Source of the DNA: Dryas octopetala
Lineage: Eukaryota > Streptophyta > Magnoliopsida > Rosales > Rosaceae
Assembly: GCA_963921425.1 (NCBI GenBank)
Contig: OY992836.1
Location: forward strand, 14,029,614 to 14,093,613
Direction of reading: 5' to 3'
Length of the DNA: 64,000 nt
The position numbers and the translations under genes are program-made. Positions 25,047 to 37,497 of the stretch are shown here, in pieces; within the stretch, counting starts at the first letter, position 1; every line of letters starts with the position of its first letter. The notes under the pieces are model-generated. The model saw nothing but the letters and a program-made list of their open reading frames with translations, searched no databases and was not told the origin of the DNA.

Positions 25047-27008
25047 ATGCATTTCAAGCAGCTGTTTCGTGGGACAAGGCTGATTATCATAACCCAGCAA
25101 CAAGCTCGCCACTATGCTCGTGACCCATTTCCCAACAAGGTCTCCCACTACCTCCACCGTGCCAAACTCATCGATTCCATTCGTCTCAGGCTCCGCGCCA
25201 ACTCTCCAAGCTCTCTTGCTCCGCTCGTAAATGATCGCCTTCTCGACTCTTTTGTAGTCACTCAGGCCTTTCGCTCTGCTCCCTCCGCAGACTCTGCTCT
25301 CTCACTCAATCAATGTCTTGAGTCAAACCCAGATTTTACACATACCCAGAACACCATTCATGCTTTGGGTACAGTCCTCGCCAAGTTTCGCAGAGCAGGG
25401 GAGCTCAAATACCTCATTGAAGCAGTCAATTCCGGAACGTTTCGGAACGTTTGTATTAGCTTCATGAACCTTATGCAGTGGCAAGCTGCCACCGGAGACC
25501 TCGAAGCAGTTCTTAAGGTATGGAATGAGTATAGAGCCTCGGACAAATGTGTATGTACTGAGTCTTATAACATCGTCATGCGCCTGTATGCCCAAATGGG
25601 TAAAGACTCTGAGGCTGTGAGGATTTTCCATATGATGGTTGAAGAAGGGGCAATTCCGAATAGTAGAACGTATACGGTGATGATTGAGCACCTTGTGAAT
25701 TCTGGGAAGTGGAAGTCTGCAATGGAGGTTTTTAAGATATTGCCCTTGATGAGGGTGAAGCGCACTTTGAACCAGTATTCACTTTTGGTAGAGGCATGCG
25801 TTGGTGTCAAACAGTTTGATGAGGTTAAGATTTTACTTGACGAAATGCGGGTTGATGGGTTATTGCCCGGCCGAGCTATGCGTTTGTCATTGGAACAAAT
25901 TCGAGAGGCAGGGTTTGTCCAGGATACAGATGAATTTCTAAGAGAAATGTTGCCCAATGAGGGTATCAAGAATATAAGGTATTGTGTTGATAGTAGTGAT
26001 GATGCTGAGGATGAGGATGAGGATGAGAATGTTGGTCATGTTGGTGAAGGTGACGGTGGTAATGGGGTTCAATTAAAACCATGGTTAGACCCGAGATCTT
26101 TGGCAAGTGCCTTGCAAAAATGGAGCCCTGATGAGGTATCAGCACTAGAGGAGGCAAAATTTGTGTGGACAACTAGGTTAGTATGCAAGATTCTTAGGAA
26201 TTTTAAATCAGCAGAAACCGCTTGGAATTTTTTCTGTTGGGTTGCTTGTCAGCCAGGTTTTACTCATGATGTTTACACAGTACAAAGGATGATGACCCTT
26301 TTAGCACGCCATGGACTTGCTGAATTGGTTGATAAGCTCTTATCGAAAATAAGGATGGAGCAAATGAGATTGCCCTTCTGCACCATCAGGTTGATCATTG
26401 ACTTTTATGGTCTCTCGAAGAATGCTGATGCTGCTCTGAAGGTCTTTCGCGATGATGGAAACCTTTGTGGCCCTATATCAAATTTTAATCTGATGCTTCT
26501 GTATTCATCTCTCTTAAGGACATTGACAAAGTGTGGGAGGAATTCTGATGCCTTGGATGTACTCGAAGAGATGATCTTGAATGGGATTTTCCCTGATATC
26601 CAGACATTTTCCGGATTGATGCATCATTTTGCACTAAGTGGGGACATCAAAACCGTGCAGAAACTCTTTGCAATGTTTAAGCAGAGTGGAGTCCAGCCAG
26701 ATGCTTATATGTTTAAAGTACTGATACAAGCATATTGCAAGTCTGAGAGAGCTGCTCTTGCGTGGAGGGTTTTTGAAGACTTGAGGAATTTAAATTTGAT
26801 GCCTGACGCTGCCACAAAAGAGCTGCTTGTAAAGAGTCTTTGGAAGGAAGGCAAGCGGAGAGAAGCTGCTGCTGTAGAAGAGAGTTGTGAGGAAATAAGT
26901 GATGTCCTTCCACTCACATTGCGTGGTCACATATGGACAGTGAGCGCTGCAGATCTTACAAAAGTTTTTTCTATGTACTCCAATAGCTTTGCATCAGCTG
27001 GTGAATAG
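25047..27008 (+). CDS. Pentatricopeptide repeat protein, 653 aa
   Basis: A single intronless frame, as usual for plant PPR genes. The first 50 residues are basic and almost free of acids (FKQLFRGTRL, RHYARDPF), consistent with a mitochondrial or plastid presequence. P-type PPR repeats are visible around residues 172-300 (SYNIVMRLYAQMGKDSEAVRIF, then TYTVMIEHLVNSGKWKSAMEVF) and again about 405-620 (TFSGLMHHFALSGDIKTVQKLF, MFKVLIQAYCKSERAALAWRVF). An acidic linker rich in D and E at about 315-341 separates the two blocks. There is no E/DYW extension, so a role in organellar RNA stability, splicing or translation is more likely than editing. It may correspond to the Arabidopsis At5g66631 group, from memory only. 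Confidence 0.9.
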   Translation: MHFKQLFRGTRLIIITQQQARHYARDPFPNKVSHYLHRAKLIDSIRLRLRANSPSSLAPLVNDRLLDSFVVTQAFRSAPSADSALSLNQCLESNPDFTHTQNTIHALGTVLAKFRRAGELKYLIEAVNSGTFRNVCISFMNLMQWQAATGDLEAVLKVWNEYRASDKCVCTESYNIVMRLYAQMGKDSEAVRIFHMMVEEGAIPNSRTYTVMIEHLVNSGKWKSAMEVFKILPLMRVKRTLNQYSLLVEACVGVKQFDEVKILLDEMRVDGLLPGRAMRLSLEQIREAGFVQDTDEFLREMLPNEGIKNIRYCVDSSDDAEDEDEDENVGHVGEGDGGNGVQLKPWLDPRSLASALQKWSPDEVSALEEAKFVWTTRLVCKILRNFKSAETAWNFFCWVACQPGFTHDVYTVQRMMTLLARHGLAELVDKLLSKIRMEQMRLPFCTIRLIIDFYGLSKNADAALKVFRDDGNLCGPISNFNLMLLYSSLLRTLTKCGRNSDALDVLEEMILNGIFPDIQTFSGLMHHFALSGDIKTVQKLFAMFKQSGVQPDAYMFKVLIQAYCKSERAALAWRVFEDLRNLNLMPDAATKELLVKSLWKEGKRREAAAVEESCEEISDVLPLTLRGHIWTVSAADLTKVFSMYSNSFASAGE

Positions 27009-29290
27009 AGTTTTAAATATGCAATGATTTATTTCGTATCTGATTACTTCAATACATATATCTTGAAGTTAAGGGCAGTTGCCGTACTCCTTTGTATCTT
27101 AAGAGCAATGAACTACCGATACTTTTTTCTTGGAAGAAAAACTGAAAGATGTATGTGCTTGTAATGTTATGTACTGGCATTTTTCCCCTTCATGGTGGAT
27201 GGAAATGAAATCAATTCTCAAGTCTTTAACCATTGATGAAAATGTATTGCCTGCTTATTTGCTTGTATGCGTCTATGATACAAATGCAATTTTTTTCTTT
27301 AGTAACTAAAGACTAGTTCGTCCTGTGCTCACTGCCCGGCTGTGTGAAATGAATTAATTTTTTTTTTCTTTTGAATTGCCTGATTATTTGCTTGTATTGA
27401 ATATGGAAGTAAAATTATTTTCAATAATCTACCATGGGCGGCCGTTTTATCCTGTTATGCATATCTCTCTTGCAGCCACTTAGCAGCTAATATGTGGTTA
27501 TTATGATTGGATTGTGAGTCACCTGACTTCAAAACTCTTTTGATTGGAGTAATCATTTGTCTGTTGTCGTTGTCTTGACATAAGCATACGAGTGTCATCA
27601 GATTGGCTTTTTCCAACAGGCCAACCCATTTCGACCAAAAAAAAAAAAACAGGCCAACCCATTACCTATTTTGGCCTTCTAAGGGCCAATAAAAGTGAGC
27701 TGCGCATTTTTGTCAACAATAAACAACCCTTTATCAGGTCACATCTTTAGGTGATACAATGATCTGATGCCATGGTTATAATGTAATAGAAACAATCACA
27801 ATATTCTCTTGCTTTATTAAATAGAAGTAGGTCGGACAACTTGCCGTTTCAACTTGGGTTTTTGTTTTAAACTAATGTGAGGTCTTTGAATGCTTCTTAG
27901 CAGAAAGAAAATAGAAAAGTGCTGGAAGGCTTGATGTATTCGGATCTATTTTGTGTTTGAACTCATAAAAGTGACTTCAAAGATACTGCATTTACAATTT
28001 TTTATGATGTCCAATGGAAGGACAAGAGGACTCGTTCAAGTTAAAGCTAGAGACAGAAGTCCCCTGGATATTTATATAAATTATATCCTTTTAATTTGGA
28101 TTGAAAGCTCCTTACAATGCCTTTGAGCTATTCCATCAACAGTGACGAATGCACGTTGTGGGCTGCATGGGCTGCAGCCCATGCTCTTTTTCTGGTTTTT
28201 TAGCTTACCTAGGTAGCTTAGCCCACCCAATTTCCATCCCAAGCACAGTAGCCCACTACCCACAGTTTAAGTTTTTTTTTTTTTTTTTTTTCTGCTGAGG
28301 AACAACTTTTCACATGCTGCAGCTACTGCCTCTTTGTTTAATGAAAAAAAATTACTTTTACTTACTTCCACTCCCCCCAAAAACAGCCCATAGATCCGCA
28401 CTTGCTCCAACTTCTTTCCTCTGCAGCTCCAAAACTCATCTCTCCGGCCCCACACAAATAGCTCAACCCTCCAATCTCCAAGGAGTGCCAAGCCGCCAAG
28501 GTATTATATATGTATTTGCACCCAATCTCTATACTTTTTTTTGGCTCAACTATCTATTAAAATTAGAAATTTTTGCAATTTTAAAATTAGAGCTTTGATT
28601 ATTTTTTATAATTAAATTAGGGTTTGATTCTTTTTTTGATTAAACTATAGCTTGATTATTGTGATGGTTAAATTACAAATTGATTGGGAACATATAAAAC
28701 AATATAAAATTCTAAATTGGGAACCTATCAAGTTGGGATTTGAAAATTTGGGAACATATAAACAATAGACATGCAATTCTAAATTTAAGTTGTATATCTT
28801 TTATGTGCAGATATTCATTTTCAAGGTATTAACTAAGTGACTCATACTTATAGGTCTACAAGTTATTATTGTATGATCATCCACATTAAAAGAGAATTTT
28901 CTAATAGTATCGATACTTAATGATTTTTGCTATTTGAAGAAACATATGACCCAACTTAGATAGTATTATATTGTATTTGCATTGCATATTTAATTGTTGT
29001 ATTGCTATCTTTTTTTTTGTGCGATTTTTTTCATTTGTTTAGATATGCATTTTTAGAGTAAGGCTCATTATGTTTCCCCTAATTAGGTGTAACTTTTTTT
29101 TTTTGCTAATGAAATTCATTTATACGGTCGAGTTTCACTCGTAAGCTAAGTTTAGCCCACCCCATTTTAAAATCCTGGATACCATCAACCTTTAGTAGGA
29201 TTACGTAATTAGCTTTCTATTATTGAGCAAATATTACAATAAGTCAATAACCACTTCAGAGCCTGCATAACCATAATAGAGGTCATAGCA
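27009..29290. other. Spacer between PPR and LysM kinase genes
   Basis: AT-rich, with a miniature retro-insertion at 27631-27647 and transposon-like text from about 28140 (GGGCTGCATGGGCTGCAGCCC palindrome region) to about 29180 (TTTAGCCCACCCCATTTT then AATCCTGGAT). The latter resembles a decayed hAT-like element, but its ends cannot be fixed. Confidence 0.5.
27615..27663 (+). mobile_element. Miniature poly(A) insertion with 16-bp TSD
   Basis: AACAGGCCAACCCATT occurs at 27615-27630 and again at 27648-27663, enclosing only 17 bases: TCGACC followed by a run of A. This is the signature of target-primed reverse transcription in which almost nothing but the poly(A) tail was copied. Confidence 0.75.
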
Positions 29291-31141
29291 ATGGCAATCT
29301 CCTTCCTCTGTTCCCAACTTCTCTGTATTCTTCTACTACTCTGCTTCACCAACCAACTTTTAGCTCAACCAGCATCCAGCCCCAGCCCAAACTTTTCGTG
29401 CTCTGCGGATGCACCTCCTTCGTGTGAAACATATGTATCTTACTTTGTCCTGGCTCCAGAATTTATGAATCTGGAAAACATATCCACTCTATTTGGGGTC
29501 AGTAGCTCATCAATTGCCAAGGCTAGTAATCTAGCCTCTGTGAAGACCAAATTAATTGCAGGTCAACTCTTACTAGTACCCGTCACCTGCAGTTGCACTG
29601 GAAACCGCTATTTTGCGAACATCACCTATGAGATCAAGAAAGGAGATAGCTACTTCTTAGTTTCACTCAATTCATTACAGAATCTCACTAATTGGCATGA
29701 AGTGGGAGATATGAACCCTACTCTGAATCCAAGCCTCTTGCAGATTGGTGTCAAAGTAACCTTTCCTCTGTTCTGTAAATGCCCCTCAAAGATGTATTCA
29801 GATATTGGAATTCAAAATTTTATCACTTACATATGGCAACCCAGTGATGACATCTTTCAAGTGAGTGCCAAGTTTAATGTGTCGGTGGCTGACATCGTAG
29901 ATACAAATGACTACTCGAACTTCAGCTCCGCAGTGCACCTTCCGGTTGTGATCCCGGTGTCAAAGCTCCCTGCTCTTTCTCAACCCCAACCCCCTCATGG
30001 AAGACACATATTCGAGCACCGGTGGATGCTCATTCTCATCGTAAGCTTGGCAAGTGTTCTATCCCTTCTGTTAATGTTCATGGTCTATACTTGTATATTT
30101 AAGAAAAAGAAGGCTCTGTACGGTAATGGTTCATCTCTGGAGGCACCTGAATTGTATCAAATGAAAGATGGAAAAAGTGATGAGAGTTTTGACCTTAAGT
30201 TCATAACGAATAAGCTTCTTCCTGGAGTTTCAAGCTATCTAGGAAAGGCAATTGTGTACGACATCAAAACAATTATGGAGGCAACAATGAATCTAAACGA
30301 GCACTGCAGAATTGGAGGGTCTGTATACAGGGCCATAATTGATGGGAAGGCCTTGGCTGTAAAGAAAACCGAGGAGGATGTCACTGAGGAACTAAATATT
30401 CTGCAGAAGGTAAATCATGCAAGTCTGGTGAAATTAATGGGAATTTCATCTGAAATAGACGGGAATCGCTTCTTGGTGTATGAATATGCTGAAAATGGTT
30501 CACTTGACAAATGGTTGCACCATAAATCTTCGACCACTTCAAGTTCTATGATGATCCTCACATGGAACCAGAGATTACACATAGCTCTAGATGTTGCCAA
30601 TGGCCTGCAGTACATGCATGAACACACGCAACCAAGAATAGTTCACATGGATATCAGGACAAGCAACATACTTCTCGACTCCAAGTTCAAGGCCAAGATA
30701 GCAAATTTCTCCGTGGCTAGAGCAGCAGCTGCAAACTATATTACACCGAAAGTGGATGTTTTCGCTTTTGGGGTTGTTCTGATGGCTTTGCTCTCAGGAA
30801 GGAAAGGCATGGAAACAAAAGAGAATGGTGAGGTTATAATGTTGTGGAAGGATGTTAGGGGGGTTTTGGAAGCTGAAGAGAAAAAACAGGAGAGGTTAAG
30901 AGAATGGATGGATCCAAACTTGGAGAGCTTCTATCCCATTGATGGTGCTCTGAGCTTGATAGCCTTGGCAAGGGCTTGCACACAGGAGAAGTCATCAGCA
31001 AGACCAAGTATGGCGGAGGTCGTCTTCAACCTCTCTGTGCTTACTCATTCAACTTCTGAGTCCACATTGGAAGGGTCTTGGACTTCTACATTAGAAGCAG
31101 AAGAAGTTCTTCAAACAATCAGTCCGATCACTGCTCGTTGA
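29291..31141 (+). CDS. NFP: LysM receptor-like pseudokinase, NFP/NFR5 (LYR1) type, 616 aa
   Basis: Intronless. Signal peptide 1-26 (MAISFLCSQLL...LLAQ). Three extracellular LysM domains are separated by CxC pairs (CSC about 100-102, CKC about 162-164). A transmembrane helix starts near 245 and is followed by KKKK. The kinase-like domain runs from about 335. It departs from active kinases: HMD for HRD (about 451), NFS for DFG (about 470), and almost no activation segment or APE between that and [10 protein letters not shown]. This is the hallmark of the NFP/NFR5 clade, which binds lipochitooligosaccharides or related chitin signals and signals through a CERK1/LYK3-type partner. The C-terminus ends ISPITAR, like the NFP tail. 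It is the best-preserved member of the cluster and appears intact. Confidence 0.92.
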   Translation: MAISFLCSQLLCILLLLCFTNQLLAQPASSPSPNFSCSADAPPSCETYVSYFVLAPEFMNLENISTLFGVSSSSIAKASNLASVKTKLIAGQLLLVPVTCSCTGNRYFANITYEIKKGDSYFLVSLNSLQNLTNWHEVGDMNPTLNPSLLQIGVKVTFPLFCKCPSKMYSDIGIQNFITYIWQPSDDIFQVSAKFNVSVADIVDTNDYSNFSSAVHLPVVIPVSKLPALSQPQPPHGRHIFEHRWMLILIVSLASVLSLLLMFMVYTCIFKKKKALYGNGSSLEAPELYQMKDGKSDESFDLKFITNKLLPGVSSYLGKAIVYDIKTIMEATMNLNEHCRIGGSVYRAIIDGKALAVKKTEEDVTEELNILQKVNHASLVKLMGISSEIDGNRFLVYEYAENGSLDKWLHHKSSTTSSSMMILTWNQRLHIALDVANGLQYMHEHTQPRIVHMDIRTSNILLDSKFKAKIANFSVARAAAANYITPKVDVFAFGVVLMALLSGRKGMETKENGEVIMLWKDVRGVLEAEEKKQERLREWMDPNLESFYPIDGALSLIALARACTQEKSSARPSMAEVVFNLSVLTHSTSESTLEGSWTSTLEAEEVLQTISPITAR

Positions 31142-33726
31142 TTCAGTATATTTATATATTCTTAATCATGTACTAAAAACTTATTTGCAGTTTGCAGTTC
31201 CTTAAAGTGCTGAATGATGGAATTGGGTGTATAGTTTTCAGCTAGTTTAAAAGTTTTCTTGGTGATGATGGAATTGAGTGTATACTTTTTTTGCTATATG
31301 CAAAATAATCATATGTTGGAAGCATAGATTCTTGTTTGTGAAATACATAGTAATTTGTTAAATACATAAATCGAGCAACCGAAACATGTTTCTGTTACTT
31401 TCACAAAGAATTTTCTCTGCTTTCTTTGATAGAGTGACATTGACATGGAATTGAATGGAACTGCTTCAGCCATGCCCAGACAGCCATAATCCATTAAACT
31501 CATTATATCAAATTCAATTGTTAAGTGGAATAAGTATTTATGACTCGGGAGGTAGTACAAACTCAAGTATCTCATATAAACGTGATTCTCTCTCATCTCT
31601 ATCATATTTCTTTCTTTCTTTTTTTTTTATTAAAATTAAATTTTAAAATAGAAATGAAAACATTAGGAAACATGCTCTCAATAAAATCAAAATTATATCT
31701 ACATAAAAATAATTTTATTATAAATCAAACTATATTGAAGTTTTCTTTTCTTTTTCTTTTTATCACGAAACTATATTGAAGTTGCCAACACATCTTCATT
31801 TAGTAATTTTTTATACATAATGAAATGGGGTTTTGGTCTTTGACACTTGTGATCATGGGCTTGTATGTCTACTCAATTGTCATGCCAACTAATGGGCCGC
31901 ATTACCATGGCTGTTAAATTGGGTGATCTCAACTGTCGAGATGACACTTAAAATTTGTCTTTAATCTAATACCAAACTTTTCTTTAGAGTTGGCCCAAAA
32001 AATTGTCCTTAGAGTTGGACACTCAAGATTCTTACAAACTTATAAAGACAAGCCACCATTAGGATCAAGTTGGAGACGAAACTTTTATGAAATGCAGTCT
32101 ACCTAAAAGTCACATTTATTCTACAACATTAGAAATGAATATTTCATGTCATTAATTCAACTTTTTATCATGAAATTAAAATGTACATAAAGCTGAGGTG
32201 AAAAATTGTATAATGTCTAGTCCAATAATGAAAAAACATGTTTTTACTTTTGTTTCTTGTTTTTTTTTTTTTTTTTTGTTACATATTGAACTATAGATTT
32301 GTCATAATTCTAATTCATGACTCTACTCATGTTCACCACTTGAGCTATCTCAAAAGCTTTTTATTTATTTATTTTTATCTTAAATGCAATGCAGGTTCAC
32401 TTTATTTTAGCAAAAAGACTCCAACTATACCTCTATTTTTAGTTGAGGATCTCGTTTTCATTTTAATTCAATTATGGTGCATTTGGATGAAGTAGTTTGA
32501 AACTACCGTATGACTCGTTTGGTTTGTAGAATATTTTTATATCTTTTTCAGGAAGAAGAACATTCTCTATTTGGTAATGTTAGAAAAGTAAACCAAAAAT
32601 TACATTTTAATTTTCATTCTCATGTTTGGTTTGAACAGGAATAAGAAATGAAAATTGTCCAGTTTTCCAATCATACTATCATCTATTAAAAAAAACCCAT
32701 ATTTTTTTTTTTCAATTAATTTGGCATTTTCAAATATTAGCAGAGGCATATTTGTCAAAACAAAAGTGCAATAAATAATTTCTTAGGAGGGGAAAAACAA
32801 AACCCAAGCTAGAAGGAGAGATTCATTTTCCCTCCTTTAGGTGTATTAGATTCTCATAGGTCAAGAAATCATTTCTCATACATGCACTTACCAAACGTGG
32901 ATATAAAAATTCTCAAGCTTTCAAAATTTAAACCAAACATGACCACAGAGCCTTGCAAATTGCCTTATATCAATATAGTCATTTGTTTGATTTACGTCTA
33001 TGGAAATTGAGAGAGGGCATCTAGATTATTACTAGTAATTTTTTTGTCATTCCCAAATCGATTTTTTATTTATTTATTATTTTCTTATGAAAGAGCAAGA
33101 TTTAAACTTGGACCAATCACTAGTTGGTATTATTGGCAAATCAATTGCATAATCAAATGATATTCCCTTTGATTTTACCTTTTTTTTTTTTTAATGATCA
33201 AAGCGACACTGCCCTTTGATTTTACTTTATATTACAGATCCAAATAGTGGTACATTTATATCAAAAATAATTATTTTTCTTTTCTGTATCGTGGGATCAG
33301 TTAAATCATGTTGGTGGATCGGTGAATTATTAAAAAGAGTTGGATTGAACCAGTATAGACATATTGCCAATGAATTTACAATATGTCCAAAACTGCTTTC
33401 TTGTTAATCCGCTTCTTTGACGTCTTTGTACTCCCTCCAACTCAGGTTGAGGTTATCACCTTGTTTATTGGGTTTTGGGACTCTTTTGCCTGAAGGATTT
33501 TTCCTAAACAAAAAAAAAATTCATCAAATTTCTTACTTTTTAAAGAAAAATACATTAATGTAGTGATTCTAAAGATAACCAACTAGCTACATTAATTTTG
33601 ATTTTCATATATCATCTTCTTACCTTTATGGGATTGGGGGGTTATGAAATTTTTTAAATTGAATTATGTTAATCTTTGGTCTTTTAATTTCTTCCAATAT
33701 TTTATATAGTTACAGGTGAAGTGAAC

Positions 33727-34220
33727 CAGGGGCAGATCCAGAGTGGGGTCAATGGAATCAATTGACCCTATGAACCTAGAAATGCTGGGTTTGAGGAAAA
33801 TTTTTGACCCCATGAAGCTTGGGTCTTGGTGGCAATTACAGGGGCAAGGTTGCAGGCAAAGTGTTTATGTTTATGTATGAAAAAAAAAAAAAAAAAACTA
33901 GAGAAAGGAGAAAGAAATGGTGACTCACGTGATCCGTATATAAGTTTTTTTTTATTTTTTGAATTCTTAACTTGCCAAAATGACATCGTTTTGGCAAATT
34001 AATTTTTTTAAAAAAATAATTGAGTAAAAGAGAGACCCTAAGGAGAGACCCATACCCAAAAGGTAGAAACGAAGCATGAACCTTGAAGGCAACACTTAGA
34101 CCCAGAATAAATAATCATGAACGAAGCCTAAACCTTGAAGGCGACACTTAGACCCAGAATAAATATTCATGAGCTTCTTAATTTTGACCTCATAACGATT
34201 GATTCCTGGATCCGCCGCTT
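33727..34220. mobile_element. Non-autonomous hAT-like element
   Basis: The left end CAGGGGCAGATCCAG and right end CTGGATCCGCCGCTT are near-complementary terminal inverted repeats of the plant hAT type. Flanks AAGTGAAC and TAATGAAC agree at 6 of 8 positions, consistent with an old 8-bp duplication. The interior has no transposase frame. Confidence 0.65.
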
Positions 34221-34889
34221 TAATGAACATATATCATATATGCGTTGCATTCCTAATACCATATATACATGCATCAAATTAATATTCCTTAAGAAAACTA
34301 GTTTAAACAATTAGTTTGGAACAATATATGATAACAAATTTCACCAGCTTCATATATACATTTTAATTTGGAAAAAATTTAACAAAAGGACTTTAACTAT
34401 ATCTTTATTTTGAATTGAGGATTCTGTTTTCACTTTGATTCAATAAATGACTATAATTAACGAAGTGTTTCAATTAAAGATATTATGTCAAATATTCCAT
34501 TAAAAATTGATCATGTGTCAAGAACATGACCAATTTCCCGGGTAAAATTGTCTATTATTTTTAAAAAATAATTTAAAAAATAAAACTAAATTAAGTAATA
34601 TTCTTGATTGAAACACTTCGTAATTATAGTCCTTAATGGTGTGTTTGGATGGAGAAAAAAAACTTGGAATTTAAACAAAACTCAAAATTTAAGAAATTAC
34701 ATGCTCTAATTTTCTTGTTTTGGTCCATAATTATAGAATTTTGTAAATTATATGTGAAAAAAAAACTTGGGATTCGAAAGATGTAAATTTCAAGTTTAAA
34801 TTCCACTTAAATTGGTGTCATTTTCAAAATTTCAATTTTTATAAAATAAAAAAAATCGTGTCCACTCATCACATTGCCAATTAATTACA

Positions 34890-35310
34890 ATACCACCACC
34901 ACTACCACTATGCCGCCGTTACCACCACCACCATCGTCACCACCACTGCCACCTATGCCGCCACCATCACCACCACAACCACCGACACCACCTCCGCCGC
35001 CACCACCACCTCTTCCACCACTACGACCGCCACCACCACCACCACCATCGTCGCCACCACCACCACCACCACCACCGACACCGCCACCACCACTACCACC
35101 GCCCGTTGCCACCACCACCGACACCACCTCCGCCGCCACCACCATAGCCGCCACTACTGCCACCACCGTCGCCGCCACCGTAACCACCACTAACACCGCC
35201 ACCACCACCACCATCGTCGTCCTCATCCCCACCACCATCACCACCACCACCACCAATGTCGTCGTTGCCGCCACTTCCAATACCCCAATTTTTGCCACCA
35301 CCATTTCTCC
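34890..35310 (+). repeat. (CCA/CCG)n trinucleotide island
   Basis: About 420 bases of imperfect ACC/GCC repeat, GC-rich against AT-rich flanks. The forward frame gives Pro/Thr runs and the reverse gives Gly/Val runs. There is no start context, splice site or domain to support a protein. Confidence 0.85.
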
Positions 35311-36433
35311 CACCGTTCGTGGGCCATCACCCCTACTACTATCGTCAACTCACCATAAACATCATTTTTATTGTTGCCACCATTATCATCACTCTTTTAT
35401 AAAACTACTATAAATTTCGTATTTAAATTCTATTATGATTACATTTATCCAAACAAGAGAATTTGCAAATTATAGAATTTTAAATCACGTCATTTTTAAT
35501 TCCGTCATTTGTGAATTCCTTAATTGGTCACTGAAGGAAAGGTACAGAGAAAGGCAGCAACTTGGTCGTGCCATGAATCATCTGCCAAGCAATCCATTAT
35601 AGTTGAAGGCCGTAGAATGAAAGTTTAAGTTCAGTGCACCCCTACACCCTAGAGCAGGTAAAATTGAAGAAAGAATGAGCATCAGAAAGATAGAACAAAT
35701 TAAAAATAGTCAAAATCGGTTTTGGAGAAGAATTTGAAAGGTAATCGAAGACTAAATAAAGCTGTGTTGAAGAAGTATAAGGTCATATCAAGATCACACT
35801 TTGAGCTACAATGGTTAAAAGAATTTGCCATACATTCAAGGTCCCACATTGAAAGGATTACCATTACATGTGATTCACGAATTGAGTGGATACATTCACA
35901 TTGAGTCATTGATAATTTGGTAGTGTGGATTTTTCTGGCTATAGTCCTTGACTGCATTTTAGCCATACAATTGTTTTCTTGTAGGAAAGTATACATATTT
36001 TGGGACATGGGCTATTTGCATAGCCTTCTGTAATTTACATATGTCATTAGACTCATTACTCCTTAGTTTAACATAAATAATTTACATCTGTCATTAGACT
36101 TATTACTCCTTAGCTTAACATAAAAACTCCAGATCTATGGGGTTTCTTCCGTGAGAGTTGAGATTAGAAGTCAGCAGACGCGGCTGTAAGAAAATACAAC
36201 CATACAAGTAGTTTTTATAGGACTAATAATATCAAACATAAAGAAAGAAAGAAAGCAAAACAAAAGGTACATGGTGCCTTTGTCAATCAATTATTTCCCT
36301 CTTGGTTGTATATCAATTGAGGCTAGAGCATACTGTGAATAAAAATATGAGAGTGGAACATGACATCGGTACTTGTGTTTTTCTTAGTATTTCCTGAATT
36401 TTTTATGATTTTACATTCTAATCACACGTAAGA

Positions 36434-37207
36434 GTTAAAATTAGGCATAAATTCAATTTAGACACATAACTATATAAGCTATTTCAACGGGGTCCATGAA
36501 CTTTAAAATATTTCAAATATATACTTGATCTATTATCTAAATTGAAAAATGAATTTCTGTCCATTGATTCGTTGAGAGATCAGTTAAATGACAGCTTGGT
36601 TTTTGCTGACCGGGATTACTTAGCGACGTGGCGCTATCTCAGCAAACATTTCCCGTCAAATGAGTGACACGGGCCCATAATTTAATAATAATAGAGAGAG
36701 AGAGAGAGAGAGAGTTTGTGGGCCCGTGTCAGAGGTTAGGTGGACCCGTGTCGCTCATTTCCCGCCAAAGGCAAATGAGCGACACAGGTCCACCTAACCC
36801 CTGACACGAGTCCACAAACTCATCATCTCTTTCTCGCTCGTTGAACACAAGTGAGAGATTTATATTCGAATTTGAGGGAAAATGTGATGTTTTTTGGAGA
36901 CTAAATGGTCAGGAGAGCGTTCGACGAGCGGGAAATAGGTGATGGGTGTGTGGGCCCGTGTCAAGTGGACATGTATTGCTCATTTGGCGGAAAATGTATG
37001 CTGAGTTGGTGCCACGTCGCCAATTAATCCCCGTTAACAAAAGCCAAGCTGATATTTAACTGATCTCTCAATCAATTGATGGACGAAATTTTATTTTTCA
37101 ATTTACATAATAAATCAAGTGTATATACGAAATATTTGAAAGTTCGTGGACCCCGTTGAAATAACATATATAGTTATGGGTCTAAATTGAATTTATGTCT
37201 AAAAAGT
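36434..37207. mobile_element. Foldback element unique to duplicate A
   Basis: Long inverted arms share ATAAATTCAATTTAGAC and ATTTCAACGGGGTCCA. Both sides are flanked by TAAGA. The equivalent place in copy B (about 52160, CACACGTAAGACACAACA) is an uninterrupted empty site. The middle carries an (AG)n run (about 36694-36714) and a second strong hairpin built on GGTCCACCTAACC and its complement (about 36717-36822). Confidence 0.75.
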
Positions 37208-37497
37208 TAAGACCCAACAAAAATTATAGGCGTAGGCTGCTTGTAATTTGAGTCCTATAACAATTTTATCATTTTTCAAGTTCAACCATTGTGATTATTT
37301 CCTCCTCTAGCCACAGTGCTTGAGCAATCAGAGCATTTTTTTTTTTTTTGCTCTCTTGCCCTTTAGAATTAAAGTTAAGCCATGATATTGGATTAGTTTA
37401 CAGATATTGACCAAATGAGTTAGTAGTTAGCATTAAGAATTGGCAAGACCGAAGAAACTTGCCATTTTCCAAAGATTCATTACAGAGTGGTAGCTTA

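Larger units (their letters stand above)
31142..35889. other. Spacer with hAT-like elements and a trinucleotide island
   Basis: No gene is supported. It contains a probable hAT-like remnant (GTTTGGTTTG near 32517, AAACCAAACATGACC near 32930), a better-defined element at 33727-34220, and a CCA/CCG repeat block near 34890-35310 embedded between GTGTTTGGATGG (about 34641) and ATCCAAAC (about 35448), which may be another MITE. Confidence 0.5.

Noticed and set aside
25323..26172. Minus-strand frames of 62-134 codons
   Set aside because: Shadows of the PPR coding sequence.
34874..35413. 179-codon Pro/Thr-rich frame and its Gly/Val-rich reverse
   Set aside because: Produced by a CCA/CCG repeat; both strands stay open because of composition, and there is no domain or conserved start.
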